Source: Ligustrum vulgare (lineage: Eukaryota > Streptophyta > Magnoliopsida > Lamiales > Oleaceae). Taken from it: 64,000 bases of DNA. Positions 22,574-34,860 of the stretch are shown one piece after another. The stretch lies in NCBI GenBank assembly GCA_963555705.1, contig OY743184.1, positions 32,808,614 to 32,872,613 on the forward strand. Reading direction: 5' to 3'. The position numbers were made by a program, and so were the translations under genes. Under the pieces are notes generated by a model, which saw only the letters and a program-made list of their open reading frames with translations, was not told the origin of the DNA and ran no database searches. Numbering within the stretch: the first letter of the stretch is position 1; each line of letters opens with the position of its first letter.

Positions 22574-25500
22574 TTATTGAAAATAACGACGAAGGTGATC
22601 CGTGTTCCAAGGATTACATAAAGGTACCCCAGATAAGTCCTCGATCATGTACGTTCCGGGTACCACCTCGGCAGAGACTTTGTAAGGGCGTTCCCAGTTA
22701 GGACCTAGAGTCCCTACTCCTGGTTCTTGAGTTGAGGGAAGAATCTTTTTGAGGACTAAGTCCCCAATATTAAAGTGTCGACTCTTAACACTTTTGTTGT
22801 AATAGCGGGCCATTTTCTCGTGGTACCTGGTCATTACTACTTGAGAATCATTCCATTTTTCTAGGAGGAAATCCAAATTAGCCCTTTGTGTTTCTTCGTT
22901 TCCCATCTCGTCATAATGGATTTGACGAAGAGAAGGGACCCCAATTTCAACTGGACATACCGCCTCGGATCCATATGCCAAGGAGAAAGGCGTTTCACTA
23001 GTGGCAGTGTGCAAGGTGGTTCGAAGTGCCCATAACACTTGTGGGAGTTCATCTACCCATGTGCCCTTTTTGGACTCCAGCTTCCTTTTCAGGGTATTCT
23101 TTATGGTTTTGTTCACAGCTTCAACCTGTCCGTTAGCTTGTGGGTGATGCAGAGATGAAAATAATTTCTTAATTCCCAAATCGTCGCGCAATTCATCTAT
23201 ACTTCTGTTTTTTAACTGTTTTGCATTATCACTAACCAGCGAGTGCGGTATTCCGAATCGACATATGACATTCTTCCAGATGAACTTTGTGGTGTTGGCC
23301 TCGGTAATCCTCATCAGAGGTTCCGTCTCGACAGACTTGGTGAAGTAGTCAATTGCCACTATTGCAAAGCAATTATTACCAACACCATTTGGCATAGGAC
23401 CAATAATATCAACCCCCCACTTCGCAAAAGGCCAAGGGCTAGTTACTATAGTCAGCTTGTGATGCGGCTAATGTGGTATGGTTGCATGCCTTTGGCATTT
23501 ATCGCACTTGCGTACGAAGTCATGAGAATCCTTCCGCATAGTCGGCCAAAAATATCCCTGTTTAAGAGCTTTCCGAGCCAATGATAATGCCCCGGCGTGG
23601 TTGCCACATATGCCCTCATGGATTTTTTTCATCACATAACGTCCTTCCTCCGGCCCGACACATCTCAGCAAAGGAGAGGAGTAACTCCGTTTATAAAGCA
23701 GGTCATCAAAGAGTACAAAATTTGCGGCATATCTTTGCAATTTTTGAGTTGTTTCAGGCTCGTCTGGCACTGTCTGATGCTTCAAGTATGCTAGTATAGG
23801 ATTCATCCAGGATCCTTCTTCTTCTATTGCCAAAATCTCCGTCCCTGGCTCAATAGAAGAGGTCAACAAGTGCTCAATTGGGATCGGATTACGGAGCTCT
23901 GAATCATTGCTACTTGCTAGTTTGGATAAAGGGTCGGCGTTGGAATTCTCAGTTCTGGGAATGTGCCGTAACTCCATTTTTCCAAAGCGCATAGCCAAAT
24001 CTATTACTTTTTTCAAGTAAGTGACCATAGCTGGTTCTTTGGCAGAAAATTGCCCATTATACTGACTCACAACGAGCTGTAAATCACTATTCACCACTAT
24101 GGACTTAATCTTCAAAGCTTTCGCAAGTCTCAGCCCAGCTAATAGCGCCTCGTATTCAGCGACATTGTTTGAGGCTTTAAATTCAAAGCAGATTGCACTG
24201 TGCATTTTGAATCCTTCTGGGCTTATTAGCAATATTCCCGCACCGGATCGTCCCTCAGCCGAGGACCCATCAACGAACAATTTCCACTCTCGGCTGTCAT
24301 CCGTGTTATCAACCATCTCAACCTCCGGCGGATGTGTGAACTCAACTATGAAATCCGCTAATGCTTGACCCTTTACAGCGGTCCGAGGCTCATAATGTAG
24401 GTCGAACTGGCTAATTTCAATCGCCCACTTCATTAACCTTCCAGATACATCTGGTTTTTGCAACACCTGTCTCATGGGAAAGTTGGTGAGCACGTGTATG
24501 GAGTGTGCCTGAAAGTAGGGATGGAGCTTGCGAGATGCTGTGATCAACGAGAAAGCAAGTTTTTCCATATATGGGTAACGTGTTTCAGCATCCAGCATGG
24601 CTTTGCTTACATAATACACCGGGAACTGATTCCCGTCCTCCTCTCTGACCAACACTGAGCTAATAGCCTCTTTTGATACGGCTATAAACAAGTAGAGAAG
24701 TTCGCCAGCTTTTGGTTTCGATAGTAATGGGGCATGTCCCAAGAATGCTTTCAGGTCGGCAAAAGCCTGCTCGCATTCCGGCGTCCATTGAAATCGCTTT
24801 CCTCCCTTCAAGACCTTAAAGAATGGTAAGCATTTGTCAGTGGATTTGGAAATGAATCGATTTAAGTCCGCAATTCTCCCCGTCAAGCTTTGCACTTCTT
24901 TTGAATTCTGAGGTGATCGCATGCTTAACAAAGCATTGATTTTATCGGGATTGGCTTCGATCCCCCTCTTATTCACCATGAATCCAAGAAATTTTCCAGA
25001 CGCTACCCCAAAAGCGCACTTCGCTGGGTTGAGCTTCATTTGATATTTCCTCAAAACATCGAAGGCCTCTGACAAATGACGGGTATGCTCTGTGGCGACC
25101 ATACTTTTGACCAGCATGTCATCAACATATACCTCCATGGTGTTTCCTAATTGTTCTGAAAACATGGGATTTACCAACCTTTGATAGGTAGCTCCAGCAT
25201 TTTTTAAGCCAAATGACATAACTTTGTAACAATAGAGTCCCCTATCTGTAATAAACGAAGTATGCTCCTCATCTGATTCATACATGGGGATTTGATTGTA
25301 CCCGGAGTATGCATCCATAAAACTCAGCATCTCATGTCCCGCTGTGGAGTCCACTAACTGATCAATCCGAGGCAGTGGAAAACTGTCTTTGGGACATGCC
25401 TGGTTCAAATTTGAAAAATCAATACATACTCTCAGCTTCCCATTATGTTTTGGTACCAAAACAGGGTTTGATACCCACTTTGGATACCGGGATTCTCTGA

Positions 25501-26642
25501 TAAAGTCATTTCAACAGCTTCGTAACCTCTTCTTTCAAGGCCTCATACTTATCAGAACTCATAGGTCTTCTCTTTTGCCTGTGCCCAGGGCTTCTGGGAT
25601 CAAGCTGGAGTTTGTGACAGGCCACTTTAGGATCGATCCCAACCATGTCATCATGTTTCCATGCGAATACATCGAGGTTTTCAAGTAAGAAGCTTTTCAG
25701 CTGACCTTTGTATTCAACCGGTGAATCCAATCCAATTTGCATTTCTTTGATTGGGTCAAGTGGATCTACACTGAAGCATTCCAACCTTTCAGCTGGGATA
25801 GAGCAATTTCCTCCTGCCATTCTTGGGTCCAGATCTGCCAGATCTTCTTGCAACGTCATTGTAACATCCTCAATTCCTGAGGGTCCTCCACCCAGTTTTT
25901 CAGGGTCTGGAACAGCCTCGGCCATTGTTACATCGCTAATCATGTTAAAGCTCCGGTCTTGAAATTTCCGAATTGCGTTTGTGTAACAGGCCCGCAATTC
26001 AGTTTGGATCCCCTTTACAGTTGCAATACCATGCTCCGTGGGGAATTTCATGCAAATGTATTTTGTATGAATGGCAGCTCCCAAGTCAATGAGGCCTGGC
26101 CTCCCAATTGAGCCATGATAGGAGGAGATTTTGTCCACAACCAAGAACTCCATGGGGATTCTGGAAAGAGTTGGCGCTTGCCCTACTTCAGTCATAAGGG
26201 TAATGGATCATCTGGGAGTTATGCTGTCCCCAGTGAATCCATATATTGGATTCGGAACTGGAATGAGTGGAGTGATGATCCTCATCTTATCAAAAGTTAC
26301 CCCGTAAATCACATTTACCGAGGCACCATCATCCACCATCATTCGTGACAACCCATTCCGAGCCACTACTACCCTGATAACCAATGCATCATTGTGTGGA
26401 AAGTGTACTCCAATAGCATTGTCTTGGGTAAAAGTGATAGATTCTGTCAGAGGCATCCCAACAGGATGTGAATGGATATGGTAATTCATGTTGGCAGGCT
26501 GCTTGACTTCTCTGATATATCTCTTTTGGGAGTTGTTTGTGCTCCCACTTGGGTGGGGACCTCCCAATATTGTATCGATTTCACGAATAGGAGGGTCGGC
26601 CACAGGCGTAGGTAGTTCTCTTGTATCTTTAGCATGTGCCAA
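22574..26642 (-). pseudogene. G2 pol: protease, RT, dual RNase H, integrase; broken
   Basis: Minus-strand domains. Protease: MMVDDGASVNVIYGVTFDKM, about 26340-26281. Reverse transcriptase: LVPKHNGKLRVCIDFSNLNQ; YVDDMLVKS near 25120. RNase H: LTGRIADLNRF onward to KPDVSGRLMKWAIE near 24430. Archaeal-type RNase H: FVDGSSAEGRSGAG; SNNVAEYEALLAGL. Integrase: CDKCQRHA near 23490; VAIDYFTKSVETE; VSDNAKQL; ANGQVEAVNK. Breaks are few: TGA at 26208, a frameshift near 25500 at the start of RT, and TAG at 23468. Otherwise the reading is continuous to 22574. Note VSDNAKQL, where most relatives have DNG: Asn-Ala replaces Asn-Gly beside the second catalytic Asp. Confidence 0.9.
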
Positions 26643-28548
26643 GGAGGTATCCTAGCCCTTGTTCCTGTCTATTTGAGGATTGTCAATCCTCTCTTTGGTC
26701 GAGTTCTTCCATGGAGCTCTCCTGTCAGCTCGGTTGAACTTCTGGCCCCCTGATTTTTGAGTTCTCCCCTTGTCAGGGGAGAAATCATTTCCCCTTCTTC
26801 CATGCTCCTTTTGGTCCGCTAACATGTGAATTTCCCTGCAATCTTCTATTGCGTGACAATAATACCTGTAGTAGGCGCAGTAAGCCCCAATCATGGGCTG
26901 TTTTCCACCTCGGCTACTTTTCATTCTTCCTTGAGCCATGAGAGGATTCTTAGAAGGAGCGTTGGAGTGCAAGTTGGGGATAGCTTCCGTGATCACTGCT
27001 GCATAGCTGGACCCTGTCCCCGGAAATGGACGCGGAGCTCCACCTCGGTTACTGCCGAACCTATCCTTGTTACCTCCTTTCTTGAGGTTTGCTTCATTAG
27101 AATACCCAAGATTGTATCTCTCTTGAAGGTGGTTATCTCTGGCCCTAACCATTTATTCTGATACGATCTCCTCCTTCATCAGGTCTACTAGGGCGTTGTA
27201 ATCCGTTAGTTTCCTGCTTCGGACATCCCTCCAAAACATGCTCGTCATATCTAGCCCTCCTTTCAAAGCGGAAAACATCTCCGCCTCGGTGATGTTTTCA
27301 CAAATGTGCATATCTTCAGTAAACCGAGCTAGGTAACTTTTCAGAGATTCATCCCTTCCTTGCCTTAGATCCTGAAGGCGTTGGAGTGAGAGCTGGCCAG
27401 GCCTGGAGGAAACAAAACCATTTTTAAAAGCTGTTTTCAGATCTCTCCAACTGTGGATGCTACCCGGAGGGAGCTTTTTGTACCATCGTATCGCGCTTCC
27501 CTCCAGGGTCAAAGAAAAAGCCTTGCACTTCAGTGCCGGAGTGGCTCCGGCTATTTCCATGCTAGCGCGGTAGTTTAGCAGGTGATCGTCACGGTCACCT
27601 CGGCCAGAATACTTTGTTATTTCTAGCATTTCGAAGTCATGAGGCACTGGGTACCTACGGATGCCCTCCATGAAGGGACTTATTTCCTCGTCCTTATCCA
27701 GCTCGTATGAGGGTAGTTCACTGTTCTCGTCATGACCGGAATACATTGGGTCATGGTATTGGTCGTAGGGCGGTGGAGCGTACTCCTGCCTTTGTGGTGT
27801 CAAAACTCGGCCGTAGTTTGGCCTTTCATGGGTCGGTAAATCATTACTAGATTTGGTCCGAGCTGCTTCGGCTCTCCTTTCCTGCCTATTCCTAGGCTCA
27901 TGAGTGGGGGCTAATTTTTCCACCCCTATGCCATGCCGGTCTCTATGCATTTCGCTTCGCGACAGGGCTTCTTCAGTGCGTCGCTCCCGCCTATTTCTAG
28001 GCTCAGTTGCATGGTGTTGACCTTGGCCAGTCCGGCCCCCTCTTTTGCTTCTGAATAACCCTCCTATTCGGCTGAAGACACTTCCAGATTTTGAGAGAGA
28101 AGCCTCCTTGTGTCTATCTGGGGGTTGGTTTTGTTCTTCAGGTGTTTCATGCTCCGGGCCTTCTTCGTAGAGAGGCACGGATTCCACCTCGGCATATGCC
28201 TGCGGATCTTGATAATAATAGGAGGCAGTAGCCAGTAGCCGCATCAGATGGAGAGTAATGTGGCTGTGAATATTGCGAGGGCATCACGGGCTCGTTCATA
28301 ACATACCCTCTAGCCATGTACGCATTCATCGCAGCAGTTTGTTCTATCTGCTATTTCTGCATTTCCAGCATTTGGGCTGCCATGCGAGTCATGTCTCGCA
28401 GCATGCGACGATTTCGGTGCCGGTGCGGAGGGTTAGGTTGGGCCACCCCCTCGTTTGTGTTCTCACGAGGCCTCTGAGGAGTCTCCTCCTCGCTGAGCTG
28501 GTCATTTCTACTCCTACGAGGGTTAATATCTTCATCACTTTCATTCAT
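26643..28548 (-). pseudogene. G2 gag, broken
   Basis: The ATG at 28548 begins MNESDEDINPRRSRNDQ. There is a stop at 28351, a frameshift near 28240, then open reading from 28244 with in-frame TAA at 27153 and TAG at 26652. The capsid domain is clear (FSLTLEGSAIRWYKKLPPGS; LKSYLARFTEDMHICENITE). The zinc-knuckle region reads YCAYYRYYCHAIEDC, in which an expected His appears as Tyr. Gag and pol are in one frame from 28244 to about 25500 apart from nonsense codons, so the original was a single polyprotein. Confidence 0.87.
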
Positions 28549-28599
28549 GTTCAGAGCAATTTTTTGGTTTTATCTTCTCTTTCAAAGATTGGTGAACTT

Positions 28600-28862
28600 T
28601 TATCTTAAAGCTCTAAGCCTTTTTCAAGGTTATTAAACTTGTATTTCAAAGTTTCATGCCTTTTTCAAGGTTAATAAACTTATATTTCAAAGTTTCACAC
28701 CTTTTTCAAGGGTAATAAACTTATGTTTCAAAGTTTCACGCCTTTTTCAAGGGTAATAAACTTATGTTTCAAAGTTTCACGCCTTTTTCAAGGGTAATAA
28801 ACTTATATTTCAAAATTTCACGCCTTTTTCAAGGGTAATAAACTTATATTTCAAAGTTCTTG
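28600..28862 (-). repeat. 41-bp tandem array in G2 leader, about 6.5 copies
   Basis: The unit reads TTTCAAAGTTTCACGCCTTT + TTCAAGGGTAATAAACTTAT on the plus strand. Copies nearest gag are more diverged and the middle copies are nearly identical. It lies between the primer site and the gag ATG, so it is transcribed as 5' leader. Confidence 0.93.
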
Positions 28863-28961
28863 CAGTTCTTCGCTCTTTTGCAAGAGGTTACTCGTCCTTT
28901 TTCAAAACTTCCTTTTTATGTGTGGCTTTTCATTATGCATTTTCGTGGTTAGAAGTATGGT

Positions 28962-28979
28962 TTCCCACAGACGGCGCCA
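28962..28979 (-). promoter_or_regulatory. G2 primer-binding site
   Basis: On the minus strand, four bases after the LTR end CAACA, the sequence is TGGCGCCGTCTGTGGGAA. TGGCGCCGT is complementary to the 3' end of plant tRNA-Asp; the match then fades. This fixes element orientation. Confidence 0.8.
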
Positions 28980-28982
28980 AAA

Positions 28983-29664
28983 TGTTGACCACAAAATCCT
29001 GCTGGACCTTGGACCAACACGTCTCAGCTCCTCCTTCTTGAACACGTGGATCTCCTGCGCACTGTAACAAACAATCAGTTTGCAAGGGGGCCGAGGTGGC
29101 TCCCGTTTGCACTTCGATGCCAAAATTAGTGCCCATGTTAAGCAAATATAATTTGAGTGCAGGAGATATAAGTGTGTAAAAGAGAGAAAAGGGAGTGAGA
29201 GTAAAATATTCAGCTAAGAGAGTAAAATGCTAACCCCTTACAAGGAGAGAGGAGGCTTCTATTTATATAAGGATTCGTTGTTTTGGATTGTGACACATGG
29301 CGGACTTTACACGTGCATTCACCCTAGTTCTTGGAGGGGACAACCTTGCTTTTTTACCGTAATCATTGCTACATTTCGTAGGGGATGGGCGCCTGTCACA
29401 TCTTGGTAAAGGCGGTGTCACATCTCTGACTTCATCCCTTGTCTCATCTGTACATCCGAGGCACCACCGTAAGCACCTCGGCTAAGCATAAAGCGCGTCT
29501 GCTAGACACAAATCAGTTCGGCCAGAGGAGCTCGTGTGCTTTTCCACCTCGGCCATTGGCCCAGGGCGATATCCTAAACTTTAATCATGGGCTAAAGTCT
29601 ATTGGGCACTCATTGGGCCTTCACTGGTGGCCCAATGTGCCACATTTTGGATACGATCTCAACA
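28983..29664 (-). repeat. G2 LTR (5' LTR in element orientation, 682 bp)
   Basis: Pairs with 17526-18208. On the minus strand it carries the transcribing TATA box (plus coordinates 29259-29269). Confidence 0.9.
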
Positions 29665-29711
29665 GGTGTCTCTACTTTTCTCTATTTTTCTCTCTAGTTT
29701 ATAACATTTAT
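29665..29711 (+). repeat. C1 3' LTR, right piece, and C1 target duplication
   Basis: GGTGT (G2 duplication) is followed by the last 37 bp of the C1 LTR, ending GTTTATAACA at 29706. TTTAT at 29707-29711 then matches 1129-1133. This closes the outer nest. Confidence 0.9.
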
Positions 29712-31533
29712 GAACTTGTGGGTAAATTTATAAATCAACGTTTTTAGTTTTTCCTAATTAGATTTTTGTACAACACGACAATTTGTAAAACAAAATGTAT
29801 GTAGCCAACAAAAATTTAAGAAATTAAAAATATGTTTTTCAACTATAAAAATAAACTCATGTTTAGTCAGCTTTGAACCACTAAGGGTTTATTTTTTCAT
29901 TTAATTATGTTCATAAATTATAACTAAAACATTTGGAATATTCTATGTATGAGGTTATTTGAGGAAGTTTGAATGGTCAAAGTCTATATTCCAAATGTTT
30001 TAGTTTCAAAGTCTATTTTTCAAAATGTTTATGTTGATAGTTCTATTTATGGGTATTCCCCTATTTATTTTTAGAGGAAATTACATCAAATGTCCATTTT
30101 TACATTGTTGATTGCAAAAATGTCCCAATTTTTAATGATGTTCATTTTCCTTTTTTTGGAACTAAAATGCCCTTACTACAATTTTCAAATTTCATATTGA
30201 GTACAAAGTGTTGACTATAATATTTTATTGTGAGTGACCAATGAGAAATTAACACATAATCTACTATCTATATTAAACTAGTACAAATATCAATCAAATT
30301 GAGTACAATATATTATCCACAAGTTATTTCGAATTTACATTTGAAATGTCAAGTGTCTAGAAAAACAGGTTTTGAATGTCAAGAATGAAATGTGAAAATA
30401 TCGAGAACTGTAATGAATGTCATGAAACATTTGATAAATGTCTAGATTTTATTTCTCTTTCACATTGACTACCCAAACATTCTTAGTTGCAATATTACGT
30501 TTGATTCTTGTCTTATCCTAGATGTATCAATTGCAACTGTTCAAAACATATGGTAAAGAAAAAAAATGTATACTTTAACCTTTAACCTTCGTGGTTCAAT
30601 ACTAGGTAATTAATTTTTGGATGACATAACAGTACAGTTCAAACAAAAAAGAGGGATTTAGGAAATCTAAAATGTAAAGTATGCGTCACTTCGTACAACA
30701 ATGGACGCTGTCCGGTTGCCAAACCACATTCAATTGTCTTTAATGTTGAGAAAAGTTCCACCGTGCTAGACAACAAACCTCATTATATCTGTCATATCTA
30801 GATGCCAGGAACAATACGATGATGAGCTAACACGAAATAAGCGGATACAAAAAAACTATCTAGAAGAAGGCGTTTCAAACAATTATCATTTTTGAGTTCA
30901 TTAGCCACAATCAGCCACAATCTCGACATTTTAAAACTGTCTAGAACAGTATTTTAAATGTCATTCTCGATATTATAAATGTCAAGAATTACGTATCCGG
31001 ATTCCCTCAACACTTACATATCTCATCTTCTCCAACTACAATTTTTAAAAATCATTTCATATCGAATATTAATGACATTTTCAATACAAAACAACCTCAT
31101 ATTACTAACATAAATGATAAAAAAATGATATGATTTGAAAATAACACAACACAATGATCATAATATTGACAACAATACTTTGATAATCTTAAAAATTAGT
31201 TCAACTAATTATCTAGTATTTCTCTCCATTTTTTTAAGATAATGCAAAACAATTATAGGCAAGTTTTCATTGGAAACAAAAATTTGAAAATAATACGTTC
31301 TAATGAAATTCCTTGTATAGCAAATGGATTCCACAATATGTTGGTAAATTTTTTCTCAAAACCTGTTCAAGCATTTCCTTCCATGTAACTCACGAAATGT
31401 GCAAAAAATTGGTAATACAAGTTCAAAATATTTGTCTCATGTAGTTATAGTGGTTATTACCCAATGTTTAAATGGATTTAAATGGAACTAATGAATATTT
31501 ACTAGTATAGATGTGACAACTCAAAGATCAAAT

Positions 31534-31586
<53 letters not shown>

Positions 31587-32769
31587 TATACATATTTGTT
31601 TCATTAAGGGTAAGATAGTCAAATTACACCCAAATTAGGACTTGCAAAAACTATTAACTTTAGACACAACTTTTATGATTAGCATGAAATTGGACATTTT
31701 TAAAAATTCCCCTTTATTTTATTTCTCACTTTGTTCTATTTTGTGTATAGTATTTCTCAAATGTCTTATGTGAGTGAAAATCTTCTTGAATGTTACTAAT
31801 TTTCATTCATTTGAGAAAGTAGTTTCACTCAAATTGCTGAGTTTCTATCAGGCCAATGACTAAATTTGGGGCTCTCGGTTTCAGAGATGGAAGACATATT
31901 AAGAACTAACATCATCCACATGTAGAACTCGTAACTAATGCCTGTACTATGGTGTAAATGCTGTGATTCAGTGGAGGAGTACTTAATTGTGTTATTTATG
32001 TGTAGAAGACAGTTGACATTTGTCAATGAATTTTGTGTATATTCTTGTTGACTGAATGTTACCTGTGTTCCTGTGAGTGTTACCTGGGTATATTCCTGTG
32101 AGAAGAAGGAATTGGTACTTTAAATATTTATTGACCTGAATTATTAGTTTAATTTATTGTCTTTTTGCATTTTTATTTTTCCTTTCAATAAGGTTAGCAA
32201 AAATTATATAAATAAAAAGGATTCAATTTCTACTACAAATTGTATTATCGTTGGTATAATATATTTATTTGCTTCTCCACAAAATTGTTTTGGTAGTGAA
32301 ATGTAGGATTAAATTTACCAAAAAAATTTCGACGCAATATTTTTTGAGGGAAAAGGACGATTAAATTTATCTTGTGCCTACTAAACCTATGTCGTAGGTG
32401 AAATTAACTTTAGCAAACGAATAATTTTGCCGGTAAATAACTTAAGCTCCAAATGCATTTGTCTCCAAAGGATCTAAAGGAAAAGACCTTAGCCCACAAA
32501 ACTTCATTATTTGTCGCCTAATACATGTTTTCACGATGTTTGCGCTACAAATGATCATAAGAATTTTTTTTTTGTCTCGAAAAGTTTTTCCCCACAAATA
32601 AGAATATTTCCCCGAAAAAATAATTTATATGTGGAATGTAAAATTCTTGTAGTGCAGGTTTGTTAACCTTTGAATTTTGAGTTAGATTTAAACTTGAGTT
32701 AAGGTATTTCTTTATCATTTTAACTTTTTTAAGTTGATTTTAAATTATTATGGAAATTTTTGGTCCAAA
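29712..32769. other. AT-rich spacer; possible inverted-repeat element 30.07-31.72 kb
   Basis: No gene. AAATGTCC-containing sequence at 30076-30140 resembles the reverse complement of 31610-31720 (AAAAATGTCC; both flanked by a GTAA or CCCTTA word). This suggests a decayed element with terminal inverted repeats of about 100 bp. A (TA)n microsatellite of about 24 units occupies 31534-31580. I cannot define ends or a target duplication. Confidence 0.35.
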
Positions 32770-33215
32770 ATAAATGGGTTCGCATCACTTCATTTCCATT
32801 GAAGTCAATCCAAGTCAATATGAACTCTATTATTATTAGGTTATGTTAATGTAAGCCAGCACATATCGTTAGCCATGATGACAATGACTCAAACAAAGTA
32901 GAAAAACGTAAAGTGATGGCAATCAGGTTTGAAAAAGTATGGGGGTGGGGGACAGGGAAATAACTTTTTAAAAAATTATTCTTCTAAAACATATTTTAAT
33001 TTCAACTACCAATTCTACTCTTCGTAAAACCATTTTTTACTTTTTAACTCACCACCCAAATATATATATATTCCCATAAAAAAAATCTACCAAATAAGCC
33101 CTTAAATAATCATTCATTAATATTTAGATAAAATGATTAATGAGCATAATTGCAAATTTTGACCCTAGTGATTTATGAATATCATTTGTCATGGACGCAG
33201 TACTGTAATCTCTTA
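32770..33215. repeat. Dispersed repeat, copy 1 (shared with 47.7-48.0 and 53.15-53.26 kb)
   Basis: CATTTCCATTGAAGTCAATC onward matches 47726 onward (CATTTCCATTGCGGTCAATC), followed in both by CAAGTCAATnTGAACTCTAT. ATTCATTAATATTnAGATAA at 33112 matches 53160. In the second copy C3 interrupts the repeat. Confidence 0.75.
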
Positions 33216-33725
33216 TCCCTACTATATATAAAGTTCACTTCAAGTTCACTATTCCTAAGGACTAAAAGTAGCACTTTTAGGCTAGAAATGGTGAAGCTGG
33301 TTAGCACTTTTCCTTATCTTCTCTTAAAGGTGAAACCCGATTTTTACCGATTTTTACTCTGTCTCCTTTGTACATTCATTTCACCACTTTGTCATTTTTC
33401 TTCTCTCATCATGCCTAGAAACTTCCATTCCTTCCGTTTCCTTTTCTCGGTCGTGGTTCAGTGATTCTCCTCTGTTTTTCTCCCAAACACCCAACCCCAA
33501 CATCCTTTTCCTGTCCAAAAATCGGTGAGGCAACTTTGTTTTGTTGGATTTCATCCAATTGCTATTTCGATTCGATCTTTCCCGTTCTGCACTCCCCGAT
33601 TTGCTTCCTTCGAGCGTTATTCTCCGGCAACTACCTTCTTCTTCGTCGACCTTTCTGTCGATCTATATATGTGTGACCTTTGAATTTTTTTGTTGATTTT
33701 CGTGGGTTTTTTTTATTTTGTGCAG
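33216..33725 (+). other. CT-rich leader-like segment before the CDC48-like exon
   Basis: Pyrimidine-rich DNA with the look of a plant 5' UTR and first intron, ending in the acceptor TTTTGTGCAG at 33716-33725. Two ORFs of 71 and 104 codons inside have no recognisable domain. The likely reading is 5' flank carried along with the CDC48-like exon. Confidence 0.35.
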
Positions 33726-33841
33726 CAGGGGAAGAGAGATTTCAGTACGACAATTTTAGAAAGGAAAAAGACGGCGAATAAGCTGGTAGTGGACAAGGCT
33801 GTTAACGATGATAATTCCTTGGTGGCTTTCCATCTTTCCCA
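33726..33841 (+). pseudogene. CDC48-like N-terminal exon fragment
   Basis: Bounded by TGCAG and GTGAG splice signals. Read in frame it begins GKRDFSTTILERKKTANKL and continues VVDKAVNDDNS, the N-terminal start of the plant AAA+ ATPase CDC48/p97 (a ubiquitin-dependent segregase). Only this first part is present: I find neither the remaining N-domain nor either ATPase domain downstream. It is therefore a gene fragment, perhaps captured by a transposon. The exon itself has no stop, so decay is recent or slight. Confidence 0.72.
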
Positions 33842-33924
33842 GTGAGAAGTTCTGTTTGTGATTTTCTGATTGAACTGATAATTCATTTGTAATTAATTGA
33901 TGATTCTATGCCGTATACATTTTC

Positions 33925-34465
33925 TATTTAGTTATGGATCATATTATGATTTTCTTTCATTATTCCTGCTGTGTAGTGCTCCGCTATTACTTTTGTGATT
34001 ATAACTAATGAAACAATCAAAGAAGATGATAGGGTAGTCTTTTTAGAAGGTCTTGTAAAATCTGCATCTACTAAGTTGTTCACTACATTTATCAATCAAC
34101 GATTTGTGTTTAGTTGGTCTATAGAGTTGAAGGACTGATTTGATTTAAAAGTGCAAGTATAAATTACAAGGAATGCTTATTTTTATTGTTTTGAAGTATC
34201 CAAGCTTGTAGATGTTACAAGCTATTTAAGTTTATTGATCCGCCTTTTTATGAAATAAACATCAGGAAGAAAGAAAGTCCCCAAATTAGGAGTGATGAAT
34301 ATGTGAAGCGCATAGAAGTGAATCCATCAAAGAGGTATTCATTTTGTTTATTTCTTTTGTCCACATTGTGTATTTAGTTATGAATCGTATTATGATTTTT
34401 TTTTTTTCATTATTCTTGCTGCGTAGAGCTTCGCCATTGCTTATGTGATTATAACTAATGAATTC
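33925..34465 (+). repeat. Direct duplication of about 95 bp (33925-34015 and 34370-34465)
   Basis: Both copies run TATTTAGTTATGnATCnTATTATG, then CATTATTCnTGCTGnGTAG and GTGATTATAACTAATGAA. They lie in the introns after the CDC48-like exon and after a small exon-like stretch (about 34266-34335, ending at GTATTC). Confidence 0.75.
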
Positions 34466-34860
34466 TTATCAATATACTTCTATTGGGAAGGAAAAAAAGT
34501 TTGCACTATCCAGATGCTTTTAATCAAAGCAAAAAGGTGACATCACCGGAAAGGTAACATTTTTAACTTTGATTGTGATATTTGTAAAAAGTAATAATGT
34601 AACGAAAATGTGATCTACTAGAAGTATAAACAATCTGAATTGTTCCTATATCATTGCTACCATCAAGATCTTTACCAGAATCATTGACATATTTGATTAT
34701 CTTTCGCTTTCCTCGCATTTTATTTTTTATTTTTCCTGCCATAATCTCTCACTTGCAATGATGTTTTTTCCTCTAACGTTTTCCTTGCTATCTCCATAAT
34801 AGGCAAAGTAAAGAGTTTATTAGTGAACAGAAAGCGAGCTACATAGATTGAAACCTTGCT
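34266..34860 (+). other. Small exon-like stretches, identity unknown
   Basis: Three short open stretches with plausible splice signals: 34266-34335, about 34490-34552 (ends GAAAG|GTAAC) and about 34803-34848 (starts after ATAATAG). Translation gives basic peptides such as EYVKRIEVNPSKR and QSKEFISEQKASYID. I cannot assign them. They lie on the same strand as the CDC48-like and RPA-like pieces. Confidence 0.25.

Larger units (their letters stand above)
17526..29664 (-). mobile_element. G2: Tat-type Ty3/gypsy retrotransposon (about 12.1 kb, minus strand)
   Basis: LTRs at 17526-18208 and 28983-29664 start TGTTGACCAC and end ATCTCAACA. The target duplication GGTGT is perfect (17521-17525, 29665-29669). 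On the minus strand the order is LTR, primer site, 41-bp leader repeats, gag, protease, RT, RNase H, archaeal RNase H, integrase, then a plus-strand antisense spliced ORF and the other LTR. About 33 differences over 683 bp between LTRs by eye make it older than G1. It is in a different sequence family from G1. Confidence 0.93.
1134..29706 (+). mobile_element. C1: old copia-like LTR retrotransposon, host of two nested gypsy elements
   Basis: The LTR starts TGTTGTAAATATT at 1134 and ends GTTTATAACA at 1303. The matching 3' LTR runs 17389-17525 and resumes at 29670-29706, because G2 is inserted in it. The target-site duplication TTTAT is perfect (1129-1133 and 29707-29711). A primer-binding-like site TTATCAGCACGA follows the 5' LTR, and a purine run (ATAGGGAG) precedes the 3' LTR. 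With the nested elements removed, the element is about 4.9 kb. No gag-pol survives apart from a relic of the polyprotein C-terminus at 17044-17184. The two LTRs differ at about 14 of 170 positions by eye, making this the oldest datable element here. The body is mostly short inverted repeats. Lineage is inferred from the primer site and the 3' relic, not proven. Confidence 0.85.

Noticed and set aside
33150..33676. Small secreted or membrane protein genes (104 and 71 codons)
   Set aside because: Hydrophobic, CT-rich translations typical of a 5' UTR or intron; no homology recognised and no conserved start context.
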